DNA of 64,000 nucleotides, taken from the NCBI RefSeq assembly GCF_000012865.1, contig NC_007503.1:806001-870000 (forward strand), read 5' to 3'. Origin of the DNA: Carboxydothermus hydrogenoformans Z-2901 (lineage in GTDB: Bacteria > Bacillota > Z-2901 > Carboxydothermales > Carboxydothermaceae). The notes under the pieces are model-generated. The model was not told where the DNA came from. It worked only from the letters and a program-made list of their open reading frames with translations, and ran no database searches. Positions 25,619-34,743 of the stretch are shown piece after piece (position 1 is the first letter of the stretch; every line of letters starts with the position of its first letter). The translations under genes and the position numbers were made by a program.

Positions 25619-27034
25619 TTAAAAAGGATTTACATTTTTTACATCGATAGTTTTTGAGGAATCTACTATCTGAGTTCCGCCAAGGTCTTTTGCAGTTATT
25701 TTCACCTTATAGATACCGGGGGCGACAAAACTTATAGCGTTTTTTAAGTCCCAGGCAATTTGCACCGGACCATCCATAAAGTTATTGCTTATAAGATTTT
25801 TTACAACTCTGTTGTAGCTATCTAAAATTTGGACAGTGACCATTGCCGGACGGCTCAAGGTAAAGCTTATGCTGGCAAAATTGTAACCATTTGCGGTTCT
25901 ATTATATACGGCGCTATTTACACTTACTGTACCCAGACTTAGTGACCGATTATCCAGTACAAAATAATTGCTGTAGATATCGAAAGGATTACCGGTTACA
26001 TCACTACCCAGTAAACGGAAATAATATACGCCGTAACTTACGGAATTAAAAACAGGGTTACCGTAGACGGAAAAGTTTAAGGTGTTGCTTCCAAGCTTAA
26101 AGGCTGGATAAAGGGTATAGACCTCCGAGTTAACACCTTTTTCGTAAACTAAAAGGGAAACCGCACCCGGAGGCTCAAAAAAGTTAAAGGTAGCTTTAAG
26201 GAATTTTTTGGGAGCAACAGCGTGATAGTTATCGCTTGCACCGGGCATTACCAGGTCGTATCCTTTAAAAGTAACACCGTTAGTATTGCTGGATTTTTTT
26301 ACTATAGCTATCAACGGTGAGACATAATTGTTTTTGGTATTGCCAGCCAGATCTTTTAAAGTAAAGACAAATACATAACTACCATTGTTTACGAATTTAC
26401 CGCTGCTGGTAAGCCCGGACCAGGTGACAAAATTAGCACCTGCTTTTTGCGGAACACCGTTTAATAAAGTGGCTACCACTGTACCTTTACCTTTAACATT
26501 ATCATAGGCTGCCACTTGCACGGTTACATAACTGTTTTCACTTAGGTTATACTCGGCAATAAACTTTTCCCCAGCAACGGGGTCAAAGTAACTTTTCGTT
26601 ATTACGGTATTGTTTTTGTCGTATACTTCGTAAGTAGTGGAAGATACGGAAATGTCAGGAGCTATATTATCAAAATAAACGTACTCGTAAACACCGCTTG
26701 CAATTGTGTTATTTAAATCAAAGATATACACTTTATAAAAAGCACTGGTAGTGAAATTTTTTAAATCGGTATTTTTTAACGACAAAGAAAATTTTCCGCT
26801 TTTTACGGAAGTTGATTTAAAGAGCTTTTCTTGATTGTTTTGATCGTAGATTGCAGCTCCAATGGTGTCGGCGGTAGAATAACCAGCAACCGTTAAATTT
26901 TTGCCATTAAACACCGGTGGACTTATAGTGACGTACAGACCTTTTTGTACTTCCCCCAGGGAAATAAAGCTAAAGAAAACTAAGGCGATAAAAGTGATAA
27001 CCAGGATTAGGGGGTAAGGCTTGGCTTTCTTCAC
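25619..27034 (-). CDS. Exported Ig-like (FlgD-Ig type) repeat protein of unknown function
   Basis: 471 residues. The N-terminus is a signal peptide or anchor (basic KKAKPYP then about 20 hydrophobic residues). The rest is rich in Thr, Ser, Asn and Tyr and looks like several beta-sandwich modules: patterns such as VTVQILDSYNRVVKNL...IAWDLKN...APGIYKVKITAKD match the FlgD Ig-like domain seen in secreted proteins. It is probably on the cell surface. It is monocistronic; AGGAGG precedes the GTG start. Function not recognised. Confidence 0.75.
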   Translation of the reverse strand: MKKAKPYPLILVITFIALVFFSFISLGEVQKGLYVTISPPVFNGKNLTVAGYSTADTIGAAIYDQNNQEKLFKSTSVKSGKFSLSLKNTDLKNFTTSAFYKVYIFDLNNTIASGVYEYVYFDNIAPDISVSSTTYEVYDKNNTVITKSYFDPVAGEKFIAEYNLSENSYVTVQVAAYDNVKGKGTVVATLLNGVPQKAGANFVTWSGLTSSGKFVNNGSYVFVFTLKDLAGNTKNNYVSPLIAIVKKSSNTNGVTFKGYDLVMPGASDNYHAVAPKKFLKATFNFFEPPGAVSLLVYEKGVNSEVYTLYPAFKLGSNTLNFSVYGNPVFNSVSYGVYYFRLLGSDVTGNPFDIYSNYFVLDNRSLSLGTVSVNSAVYNRTANGYNFASISFTLSRPAMVTVQILDSYNRVVKNLISNNFMDGPVQIAWDLKNAISFVAPGIYKVKITAKDLGGTQIVDSSKTIDVKNVNPF

Positions 27035-27202
27035 GCTAATACCTCCTAAACTTTAGTAAACTCGAATGTCCTTGGACTAAATACCCCTCTTTTAATTAAT
27101 TCGGAAGAAAAAAATATTTTTTAAGTAAAGGTAGACTGAAATATGTGAAATGGTGCAGGGAATTGAAAAAATAAGACGAATTTATTTATCGAGGTGAAAC
27201 GT

Positions 27203-28102
27203 ATGTTTGATTTAAGTCCGGAACTCCAAAATAAACTTCGTGAATTAAACAGTTTATTAAAAAACCGCCGGGAAAATTTAAAAAACCGGGTGGCCATAAG
27301 AGAAATGCTTAAAAACCGTGGAGCTAAATTTATTAACCTTAAGAATTATGACAGCAACGAAAACCTCCTCATTACCGGAATAGACGGTTCGGTAAATTAC
27401 TACGGAGTCTACCCCTATCGCATCTTTTTTTTCCAGGCCTATGCGGCCACCCCGAAAGGCGATAAAATTATAGTAAGCGATGTCAAAGCACCTTTTTTAG
27501 AGGATAAACCGGACGATGACCCCAAAGATCGTGTGCTTCCGGCTTTAGAGCTTGAAGCTTCATTAAAGGCAATAGACCGGTTTAAGCCGGATATAATGCT
27601 TTTTGATGGGGGATTTATCCGTTACCGCCGGCACGCTCCCGAAAGGTGGGAACAGGTGGAAAAGGCCCTTTTGGAAAAGGATGTCTTGGGAATTGGAATT
27701 ATTGAAGAAGCCCAGTCTCAGGCAATTGCCAAAATCGTAACCGACCAGATAGGGGTTTACGACCGGGAAATTCTTTTTGGCCTCTTAAATCCCGGAGAGG
27801 CACTTTTCTTTGACGAAACGTTAAAAGATGGTTTCTTTACGGTTTTTGCAAGACTTAGCAGGCATCCCCAGGCTATCGCGGTGGATTTCTTAGAGAGTCA
27901 AAAAGAACGGGCGAAGATGGCGTTAGAGCTTTTATATGCACTAACGCCGGAAGATTCTCGCGGAATTCCTTTTTTCCTTGATGTCATCGATTCCAAGACT
28001 AAATTATCGAAAGAAGCGGTAGAGATACTCCTTGCTTCTTGTTTTGACCGAGAAATTTTAGAGTTATACTTACGGCCGCTTAGGGAAGAACGGTTACTTT
28101 AA
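27203..28102 (+). CDS. nurA: NurA-type 5'-3' nuclease
   Basis: 299 residues. The N-terminal part is basic and helical (about residues 1-50), followed by the NurA nuclease domain: ITGIDGSVNYYG with the first catalytic Asp, DIMLFDGGFIRYRR with the second metal-binding region, and GIIEEAQSQAIAK. NurA resects DNA ends together with HerA in archaea; HerA and Mre11/Rad50-like genes follow here in the same operon. GAGGTG (27191-27196) supports ATG 27203 over GTG 27194. Confidence 0.85.
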   Translation: MFDLSPELQNKLRELNSLLKNRRENLKNRVAIREMLKNRGAKFINLKNYDSNENLLITGIDGSVNYYGVYPYRIFFFQAYAATPKGDKIIVSDVKAPFLEDKPDDDPKDRVLPALELEASLKAIDRFKPDIMLFDGGFIRYRRHAPERWEQVEKALLEKDVLGIGIIEEAQSQAIAKIVTDQIGVYDREILFGLLNPGEALFFDETLKDGFFTVFARLSRHPQAIAVDFLESQKERAKMALELLYALTPEDSRGIPFFLDVIDSKTKLSKEAVEILLASCFDREILELYLRPLREERLL

Positions 28103-28118
28103 AAGGAGAGGATCAAAG

Positions 28119-29969
28119 GTGCGGGTTGTTGGTGTTAGCACCCAGCAGTTTGTTTATCTTGCGTCGGAGAGAAAAAAGTTTTATGTTAATGAAATTTTAG
28201 TAATCGAAGACCCGGATTTGGGAAAATTACGGGGGGTAGTCATTGAAGCTAAAGCCATAAACCGCTATCTTCCCCTGTCCTTTGAGAAAGGAACGGTCCT
28301 TGACCAAAAAGTTTTTGATAGCTTAACCAGGCTTGGCTTTAATCTTGCCGATGAAGAAGTTAATATTGCTTACGTTCGCCTCCTGGATACGGCGGCCCTT
28401 CCGGTAAAAGTTGGTTCCCCGGCCAGGGTTCCGACTTTTCCCGAAGTAGCGGACCTGTTAGTACGCCAAACACCGGATAAAGGACTGATCTTAGGGGAGA
28501 TTGCGGGAAGCGAAGCTTTAGGAACACTGCCGCCGGAATATTCTAACTTGTACTGTCTTCTTGAAAATACAGGGCCGGTAATGGGAAAAGGCGTTCCCTT
28601 TATTTTTGACTACCGCTCTATGGCTGATTACCCACATATAGGAATTTTTGGGGGTTCAGGCTCGGGTAAGTCGTTTGGATTAAGGGTCCTTTTGGAAGAA
28701 TTAATGGCCAAGAAAATTCCCTGCCTCGTTTTTGATCCCCACGGGGAGATGGAGTTTTCCGAACCCTATCCGGGAATCCCCAAAGAAATTGCCCGGGATT
28801 ACCGGGATAGATATCTTTCATTAAAAATTGGGGACGAAGTGGGGATTAGATTTTCGGAGCTTACCACTCCGGAACTGGTGAGTCTTTTAAATGCCATAAG
28901 CAGCATTAGCGAATCGATGGAAAGTGCCGTGGAAGCTTTATTTGAACCGGGAAAAGATAGTGAGGTTACCTTTGGGGAAAAAATCAAAGCATTACTGGAA
29001 GCTTTGGAAAATGAAAAATTATATAAAGGGCCCGTACCCGATTATTTGGAAGGAGAAACTTTAAAAAGACACCTGTTTGTCCGGGAAATTTATGAGAAAT
29101 ACGGCTACCGGGTAAACCAGTACCAGAGTTTAAAAGGTATTCTCTGGCGCTTTGAAAGTTTAAGAGCCAAAAATCTTTTTGCCAAATCGGTAGCGATTGC
29201 CCAGGAGGCTTTGCTTCAGCGAAAAACGGTAGTTATCCGGGGAAATTTGAGCTTACTTAAGATTTATTCTGCCTATCTTTTAAGAAAGCTGTACTATGCC
29301 CGGCGAAATTACGTGGATTTACGCACTTTCGGAGAAACCGGCGAATATTTTCCCCCGTTTTTTATCGTAACCGATGAAGCGCATAACTTTGCCCCTAAGG
29401 GAGAGAAAGAAACGCCTACCCGGAGAATATTGCGGGAAATTGCCCAGGAAGGACGAAAATACGGGGTATTCCTGACGTTAGCCACCCAGCGGCCGGCCCT
29501 TTTGGATGAAACTATTACCGCCCAGCTATCCACCAAGTTTATTTTCCGCACCGTTCGGGCTACCGATATCAGCACCATTCGGGAAGAAACGGATATTACC
29601 GGGGAAGAGGCAGCCAAACTTCCCTACCTGCCTTCGGGTTTAGCTTATATAAGCTCTGCCTGGATCGGGCGAACCGTACCGGTAAAAATTCGAGCCGCTC
29701 ACACCAAGAGTCCGTATACGGAGAATCCTTTTGATGAGTTAGTCGAAAAGACATCAGTAGCTTCGGAAAAATTACTGGCAACATTAAAAAAATTTCTCCC
29801 CATTAGAACCACTTCGCTGAACGCCCTGTTACCGTATATTGGCGATGAGTTAGGGCGGGAAATCAGTTATGATGAAATTATCGCTTTTTTAAATGACCAG
29901 GTGGAACAGGGGGTTTTCGTAAAAATTGATCACGGTCCCTTTGGTTTCGAGTATGTTTTAAAGGAGTAG
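28119..29969 (+). CDS. herA: HerA-type DNA translocase/helicase
   Basis: 616 residues. An N-terminal HAS-barrel-like segment (about 1-110) precedes a FtsK/HerA-clan ATPase: Walker A GGSGSGKS (178-185), Walker B FFIVTDEAHNFAP, and a C-terminal QEGRKYGVFLTLATQRP with the arginine-finger-type region. HerA hexamers translocate on DNA and drive NurA nuclease. It lies between nurA and mre11, matching the archaeal herA-mre11-rad50-nurA cluster. AAAGGAGAGG precedes the GTG start. Confidence 0.9.
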   Translation: MRVVGVSTQQFVYLASERKKFYVNEILVIEDPDLGKLRGVVIEAKAINRYLPLSFEKGTVLDQKVFDSLTRLGFNLADEEVNIAYVRLLDTAALPVKVGSPARVPTFPEVADLLVRQTPDKGLILGEIAGSEALGTLPPEYSNLYCLLENTGPVMGKGVPFIFDYRSMADYPHIGIFGGSGSGKSFGLRVLLEELMAKKIPCLVFDPHGEMEFSEPYPGIPKEIARDYRDRYLSLKIGDEVGIRFSELTTPELVSLLNAISSISESMESAVEALFEPGKDSEVTFGEKIKALLEALENEKLYKGPVPDYLEGETLKRHLFVREIYEKYGYRVNQYQSLKGILWRFESLRAKNLFAKSVAIAQEALLQRKTVVIRGNLSLLKIYSAYLLRKLYYARRNYVDLRTFGETGEYFPPFFIVTDEAHNFAPKGEKETPTRRILREIAQEGRKYGVFLTLATQRPALLDETITAQLSTKFIFRTVRATDISTIREETDITGEEAAKLPYLPSGLAYISSAWIGRTVPVKIRAAHTKSPYTENPFDELVEKTSVASEKLLATLKKFLPIRTTSLNALLPYIGDELGREISYDEIIAFLNDQVEQGVFVKIDHGPFGFEYVLKE

Positions 29970-29974
29970 AGAAA

Positions 29975-30970
29975 ATGCGTTTTTTATATATAACCGATAC
30001 CCATTTTCGCGGGAATTCGCCCCAAAACCGGATGGATGATTTTCCCCAAACTTTAAGAAAAAAAATGGAGGAAGTGGTACAGGTAGCCCAGGACCTTCAG
30101 GTGGAGGCCGTTTTGCACGGTGGGGATTTGTTTGAAATTCCCAATCCTGCGGTAAACGTTGTTGGTGATGTGGTAAGATTTTTAAAAGCACTGGGGAAAC
30201 CGTTTTACATTGTTCCCGGCAACCACGACCTTTTTGGCCAAAACCCGCAAACTTTAAACCGCACCATGCTGGGCTTGCTGGGTCAGGTAGGGCTTTTAAA
30301 AATTTTAGAACCGGGAGAAAAAGTTTTCTTTAAAAAAGACGGAATAAGCTTGCAGCTTACCGGGCAGGGTTATCACTTTGACCTCGATACCGAACGGGGG
30401 CGGGAAGGCTATCTGGTAAAAAATAAAGAAGCGGACCTTGCCATTCACATTGTCCACGGTATGCTTTTAGATCGGCCTTTTTTCCAGACGGTGGCGTATA
30501 CCTTAATTGATGATATTAAAGAAACCGAAGCTGATTTAACCTTAACGGGTCATGCTCATCTTGGTTTTAACGAAATCGTCGTTAACAATAAAAAATTTAT
30601 AAATCCCGGAGCATTAGTTAGAACCACGGTACTGCCGGCGGAAGTAAACCGTTGGCCGCAAATGGTCTTAATTGAAGCTGGGAAAGACGGAATTACTACT
30701 AAGTTTTTGCCCTTAAAAACAGCACTACCCGGGGAGCAGGTCTTAAATATTGAAAAGGCGACGGAAATGAAGTTACGGGAAGAACGGTTAGCCCGGATAA
30801 TCAGCGAAGTAAGATCATCCGGGGATTTCCGCAGTTTAAAGCTGGAAAATATCCTGCGGGAAATTGCCCAAAAAGAACAGCTACCGGAAGAAGTCCGGGA
30901 AGAAGCTTTAAAAAGAATAGCTCAAGCGGAAATAGAAATGGCCCGGGAGGAGGTAGACGATGTACCTTGA
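29975..30970 (+). CDS. Mre11/SbcD-like DNA repair exonuclease
   Basis: 331 residues. It contains all calcineurin-like phosphoesterase motifs in order: ITDTHFRG (DxH), HGGDLFEI (GD), VPGNHDLFG (GNHD), IVHGML and TGHAHLGFN (GHxH). The C-terminal ~80 residues are charged and helical and may be the cap or Rad50-binding part. It would be the Mn-dependent nuclease partner of the Rad50-like proteins encoded just downstream, whose start overlaps it by 11 bases. Shorter than SbcD (about 400). Confidence 0.88.
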   Translation: MRFLYITDTHFRGNSPQNRMDDFPQTLRKKMEEVVQVAQDLQVEAVLHGGDLFEIPNPAVNVVGDVVRFLKALGKPFYIVPGNHDLFGQNPQTLNRTMLGLLGQVGLLKILEPGEKVFFKKDGISLQLTGQGYHFDLDTERGREGYLVKNKEADLAIHIVHGMLLDRPFFQTVAYTLIDDIKETEADLTLTGHAHLGFNEIVVNNKKFINPGALVRTTVLPAEVNRWPQMVLIEAGKDGITTKFLPLKTALPGEQVLNIEKATEMKLREERLARIISEVRSSGDFRSLKLENILREIAQKEQLPEEVREEALKRIAQAEIEMAREEVDDVP

Positions 30971-32399
30971 AAAATTAATTCTGGTAAATTTTCAGTCCCA
31001 TAAATATTCGGAATTTAATTTTGCACCGGGCTTAAATGTCATCGTTGGAGAATCGGACCGCGGGAAAACGGCGGTAATCCGGGCGCTGCGCTGGCTTTTT
31101 TACAACGAACCCAAAGGGAGCGAGTTTATCCGGGTAGGAGAAAGGGAAGCAAGGGTGACCGCCCATTTTTCTAACGGCTTAATTGTTTCCCGGGAAAGGA
31201 GCGACCGGAAAAACCGCTATGTTTTAATAAAACCCGGGGAAGCACCGGTAGTTTTCGAAAAGTTTGGTCAGGAGGTACCACCGGAAATTAGCGAAGTTTT
31301 GGGAGTGCAAAAAATCCGCCTGGATAAAGATTGGGAAGTAGCTTTGAATTTAAGTACCCAGTTAGAACCGCCTTTTTTACTTTTCGAATCGGCCACCCGT
31401 AAGGCCAAAGCTATCGGGCAGTTTCAAGGGGTGCATCTTTTGGATTACGCGGCGAAAAACGTATCCCGGGATATCCGGAACATCGATGAAGAGATACGTT
31501 ATAAAAATACTGAAATTGCCGCATTAAAAGAAAAACTTGAGGAGTTTGCGGATTTGCCGCACCTTTCCGCAAGATTAAATAACTTAAAAACCAGAAAATT
31601 TATTGCCCAAAGTGTTATTGAACGCTTGAATAACTTAACCGCCCTTCGGGAAAATCTGGAACAGGTAAGGCAGAAAATTCAAGAAAATAGAGATATAGTT
31701 AAAAAATTTGGGGTGGTCTCGGTAGAAAAATTTTGGAAAATCGAAGCTTTGTATAAACGTTATCAGGAACTTTTAAAGTTAAAGGAAAGTTATACGGGAA
31801 TTCTACAAAAGAAAAGAGAAGCTCTGGAAATTCTAAACCACACCACAGCGCTACCCAGGGCGAAAGAGTATTTAGAGGAAGCTATGGATACTTACTTTAA
31901 GCTAAAAACTTTACAGCAATTGGCGGAAAAACGGCAAAAGATTAGCGAACAGAAAAGAAAACTTCTGTATATAATCAGTATCTTAACTCCGGTGGAAGTT
32001 ACCGCAAGGAAATACCAGGAGATATTGCCCGACTGCAAAAAACAGCAGGAGTTACTTGGTAAATACCAGGAGTTACAGAAACTTGGCAGGCATAAAACTT
32101 ATTACGCGGGAATTATTTACAAATACCGGAAAATACCGGAATTGGCCCAAACTTTAAAAAATCTTGAAGAAAAATTAAAAAGGTATGAACAGTTAACGGT
32201 TCTCTTTCATAACCTTTCGGGGATACACCGGAGGAAAAAAGAGCAGGAAAGGGAACTTGAGAGAATTAAGCAGGAGGTAGTTAGCCTGCAAGATCAGTAT
32301 AGAGAGGCGCTCCTGCAGGCCGGACGCTGCCCGACCTGTAATACACCTCTGGATGAAATAACCGTGCAAAAGATAATCTTTGGGGAGGTAGTGCGATGA
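30960..32399 (+). CDS. Rad50/SbcC-like protein, N-terminal ATPase half ending in the zinc hook
   Basis: 479 residues. It opens MYLEKLILVNFQSHKY with the SMC/Rad50 N-terminal strand, has Walker A GESDRGKT (30-37), then a long coiled coil from about residue 165, and a CxxC zinc hook (CPTC, Cys457 and Cys460) only 20 residues from its end. A usual Rad50 would return through a second coil to Walker B in the same chain; here that half is on the next two genes. GGGGAGG (32383-32389) and an ATGA overlap begin the next gene. Confidence 0.82.
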   Translation: MYLEKLILVNFQSHKYSEFNFAPGLNVIVGESDRGKTAVIRALRWLFYNEPKGSEFIRVGEREARVTAHFSNGLIVSRERSDRKNRYVLIKPGEAPVVFEKFGQEVPPEISEVLGVQKIRLDKDWEVALNLSTQLEPPFLLFESATRKAKAIGQFQGVHLLDYAAKNVSRDIRNIDEEIRYKNTEIAALKEKLEEFADLPHLSARLNNLKTRKFIAQSVIERLNNLTALRENLEQVRQKIQENRDIVKKFGVVSVEKFWKIEALYKRYQELLKLKESYTGILQKKREALEILNHTTALPRAKEYLEEAMDTYFKLKTLQQLAEKRQKISEQKRKLLYIISILTPVEVTARKYQEILPDCKKQQELLGKYQELQKLGRHKTYYAGIIYKYRKIPELAQTLKNLEEKLKRYEQLTVLFHNLSGIHRRKKEQERELERIKQEVVSLQDQYREALLQAGRCPTCNTPLDEITVQKIIFGEVVR

Positions 32400-32659
32400 A
32401 TTTTGAAGAAAAGCTCAATCAATTAAAAAAGGGAATAGACACAGCCTTAAACCATAAAAACCGGGCGGAAGCCCTTTTAATGCACGTTCAGGAACAGGAA
32501 AAAGAACTCTTGCGGCAAATTGAAGAACTCGGGGTTGAGCCGGACAAATTGGAGGAAGAAATCAAGCGCCTGGAAGAAGAGCTGACCCGGCAAATTGCTG
32601 AAATGGAACGGGAAATTCCCTGGGACTTAATTGAAAAGTTAGAGGCGAAGGCCAAATGA
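32396..32659 (+). CDS. Short coiled-coil protein, middle part of a split Rad50
   Basis: 87 residues, almost entirely Glu/Lys/Leu heptads (EEKLNQLKKGIDTAL... EEIKRLEEELTRQIAEME), with no catalytic motif. It is joined to both neighbours by ATGA overlaps and has its own ribosome site. Its place in order matches the returning coil of Rad50, so it probably assembles with the flanking halves. I know no named family for it; the Rad50 role is inference from context. Confidence 0.72.
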   Translation: MNFEEKLNQLKKGIDTALNHKNRAEALLMHVQEQEKELLRQIEELGVEPDKLEEEIKRLEEELTRQIAEMEREIPWDLIEKLEAKAK

Positions 32660-33309
32660 GAGAAAAACTTTTACAGTTAGAGGAAGCGTTAAATCAATTA
32701 GAACAGTATTATCTTATTCGGAAGGGTCAAAAGGAGCAAATAGAAAAAGAACTTTTGGAAAAAGAAGAGAAGTTAAAAGAGCTTACCGCGGAGCGGGATA
32801 AACTCGAAAAAACCCGTTATCTCTTACTGGTGGCCGGGCAATACGCCCGGGAACAGGCGAAAAAATATCTGGAAGATATTGCTACAAGCACTCTGCAGTA
32901 CGTGTTTGGCCCGGAAATAAGCCTGGAAATAGAACTTTCCGAGCGGGCCGGAGCCAATACTGCCGAGTTTTTTGTGGTATCCGATTACGGTAGCTTAAAA
33001 GTAAAAAACCGCCCGGAAGATGCCCGGGGCGGCGGAGTGGTGGACATCCTGTCCTTAGCTTTAAGAATATTTTTATTAAATGCCGTTGAACCAAAAATTA
33101 AAGGTCCCCTGCTTTTAGATGAACCGGGAAAACACGTATCGGAAGAGTTTGTAGGTTCTCTTGCCCTGTTTTTAAAAGAAACATCCCGCCATTTTAACCG
33201 GCAGGTAATAATGGTTACGCACAATCAAAACCTGGCGGGAATTGCCGATAAAGCGTTTTTAGTGGAGTTAAAAGAAGGGGTTTCGGAAGTAAGGGAGTTA
33301 AACCTTTAG
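32656..33309 (+). CDS. Rad50/SbcC-like protein, C-terminal ATPase half
   Basis: 217 residues. A coiled coil (about 1-80) leads to the ABC-ATPase C-lobe: a glycine-rich signature-like ARGGGVVDILSLALR, Walker B GPLLLDEPGKHVS and the H-loop VIMVTHNQ. The signature departs from LSGGE and the D-loop is GKHVS rather than SALD, so it is a divergent Rad50 type. Together with the 30960 gene it would complete one ATPase head. Its stop overlaps the convergent GGDEF gene by 12 bases. Confidence 0.8.
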   Translation: MREKLLQLEEALNQLEQYYLIRKGQKEQIEKELLEKEEKLKELTAERDKLEKTRYLLLVAGQYAREQAKKYLEDIATSTLQYVFGPEISLEIELSERAGANTAEFFVVSDYGSLKVKNRPEDARGGGVVDILSLALRIFLLNAVEPKIKGPLLLDEPGKHVSEEFVGSLALFLKETSRHFNRQVIMVTHNQNLAGIADKAFLVELKEGVSEVRELNL

Positions 33310-34227
33310 GGGACAAACGGTATTTCTCCCTTTATTTTTTGCCTGGTAGAGCGCACTGTCGGCAGCTTTTAATACTTCCCGAAAAGATTTCCCATTTTGC
33401 GGGAAGTGTCCGATGCCAATACTTATGGTAAGGGAAAGTTCCAGATCGCGAGCCACGGAGTTTCGGATTCGTTCGGCTATTTGCCGTGCTTTTTCGGGAG
33501 AGGTTTCCGGTAAAAGGATAAGAAACTCTTCTCCCCCAAAACGAAAGACTTTATCCTGTTTCCTAACAGAGTTTTTGATTATACCGGCAATTTTTTTTAG
33601 TGCTTCATCTCCGGCTAAATGACCTAAAGAGTCGTTATACTGCTTAAAAAAATCAATGTCGGCCATTAAGATTGCGTATTCAAAATTTGACTGGCTTGTT
33701 TGCCGGTCAATTATTTTTGCTTCTTTTTCTAAAAAATGCCGGTTGTATAAGCCTGTGAGGTTGTCGGTATAGGAAAGATTTAAAAGCTCCCTTACTTCTT
33801 CTGCGGAATAGTTTTCCCTTTGGCTGGTTTTTTCCTTTAAATTTACTTTAATTAATACTTCCGTTAAGGCTATTGTTAAGAATGGTTTAAAAATACTTGT
33901 CAAATCAAAAGGGGTGTGATAAAAAATAGTAGAAAGTAGCATCCCGGTGAAAATAGCCGGGAAAAAGAGGACACTTTTTAAAGATAGGTTTAAAAGAAAA
34001 ATTAAAGGGTAAGAAGCAAAATCGTTCCAGTTGAAGGTAAAATAAAGGGTACTTAAAAAGTAGGTCGCTGTCACCACCATTGGCTTACTTAAATACCTGT
34101 TTAGATGAGAATTATAGACAAAAATTAAGCCGGATAATGTCAATAGCAGCAAAATAAGAACCGGGGAGTTTACATTAAAGACCAATAATAAAAGCAAAAT
34201 CAGCCCTTTTGTTAAATTTTGCTCCAT
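33298..34227 (-). CDS. Membrane-bound diguanylate cyclase (GGDEF)
   Basis: 309 residues. The first ~135 residues hold about five hydrophobic helices; the rest is a GGDEF domain with active-site GGEEF (FRFGGEEFLI) and the product-inhibition I-site RKQD five residues before it. DSALYQAKNKGRN is the usual end. It makes c-di-GMP, which this window also degrades and senses through a riboswitch near 45.3 kb. ATG 34227 fits GGGTG better than GTG 34236; either is possible. Confidence 0.9.
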   Translation of the reverse strand: MEQNLTKGLILLLLLVFNVNSPVLILLLLTLSGLIFVYNSHLNRYLSKPMVVTATYFLSTLYFTFNWNDFASYPLIFLLNLSLKSVLFFPAIFTGMLLSTIFYHTPFDLTSIFKPFLTIALTEVLIKVNLKEKTSQRENYSAEEVRELLNLSYTDNLTGLYNRHFLEKEAKIIDRQTSQSNFEYAILMADIDFFKQYNDSLGHLAGDEALKKIAGIIKNSVRKQDKVFRFGGEEFLILLPETSPEKARQIAERIRNSVARDLELSLTISIGIGHFPQNGKSFREVLKAADSALYQAKNKGRNTVCPLKV

Positions 34228-34376
34228 CTTTTTCACCCAAACCTTAAACTAAAATACCAAAAATTTAATTCAATAAATTTCCAAAAATCCCTGCTAAAGT
34301 CAAGGCAAAAAATTCCAACAAATTCCGCTATAGACCCCAAGAAAATTGCAAAAAATATTTACGGAGGTAGAATTTA

Positions 34377-34739
34377 GTGTTTAAAATATCCGTTTCTACA
34401 ACTTTTGACGCAGCTCATTTTTTAAAAGATTATGACGGAAAATGTGCCAATTTACATGGCCATACCTGGCGGGTTGAAGCAGAAGTGGAAGGGCAGACAA
34501 CCAATGATTTGGGGCTTTTAATTGATTTTGGTATGATTAAAGATTATTTAAAAGATATAACTTCTCGCCTGGACCACAAGCTTTTAAATGACGTTTTGCA
34601 GGTTAATCCAACTGCCGAAAATATTGCCCGGTATATATTTAAAGAGTTAAAAGCAAAACTTATTGTCTATCCCGAAATAAAACTATGTTCTGTTAAAGTT
34701 TGGGAGTCTCCCAATAACGCTGCTACCTATATGGAGTGA
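34377..34739 (+). CDS. queD: 6-carboxytetrahydropterin synthase
   Basis: 120 residues, PTPS/QueD fold. The zinc ligands appear as FDAAHFLKD and LHGHTWRVE (three His), and the catalytic Cys in GKCANLHGH; LDHKLLND and SVKVWESP are further family motifs. It converts dihydroneopterin triphosphate to 6-carboxytetrahydropterin in preQ0 synthesis. First of five preQ0-related genes. GGAGGT (34362-34367) supports the GTG start. No preQ1 riboswitch could be recognised in its leader. Confidence 0.94.
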   Translation: MFKISVSTTFDAAHFLKDYDGKCANLHGHTWRVEAEVEGQTTNDLGLLIDFGMIKDYLKDITSRLDHKLLNDVLQVNPTAENIARYIFKELKAKLIVYPEIKLCSVKVWESPNNAATYME

Positions 34740-34743
34740 TGAT

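Noticed and set aside
30960-33309. Frameshifted single rad50 gene
   Set aside because: Each junction is an ATGA stop-start overlap with a ribosome site before it, and no piece is truncated inside a motif.
34240-34376. PreQ1 riboswitch before queD
   Set aside because: The leader is AT-rich with an A-rich tract, but no preQ1-I or preQ1-II stem and conserved loop pattern could be laid out.
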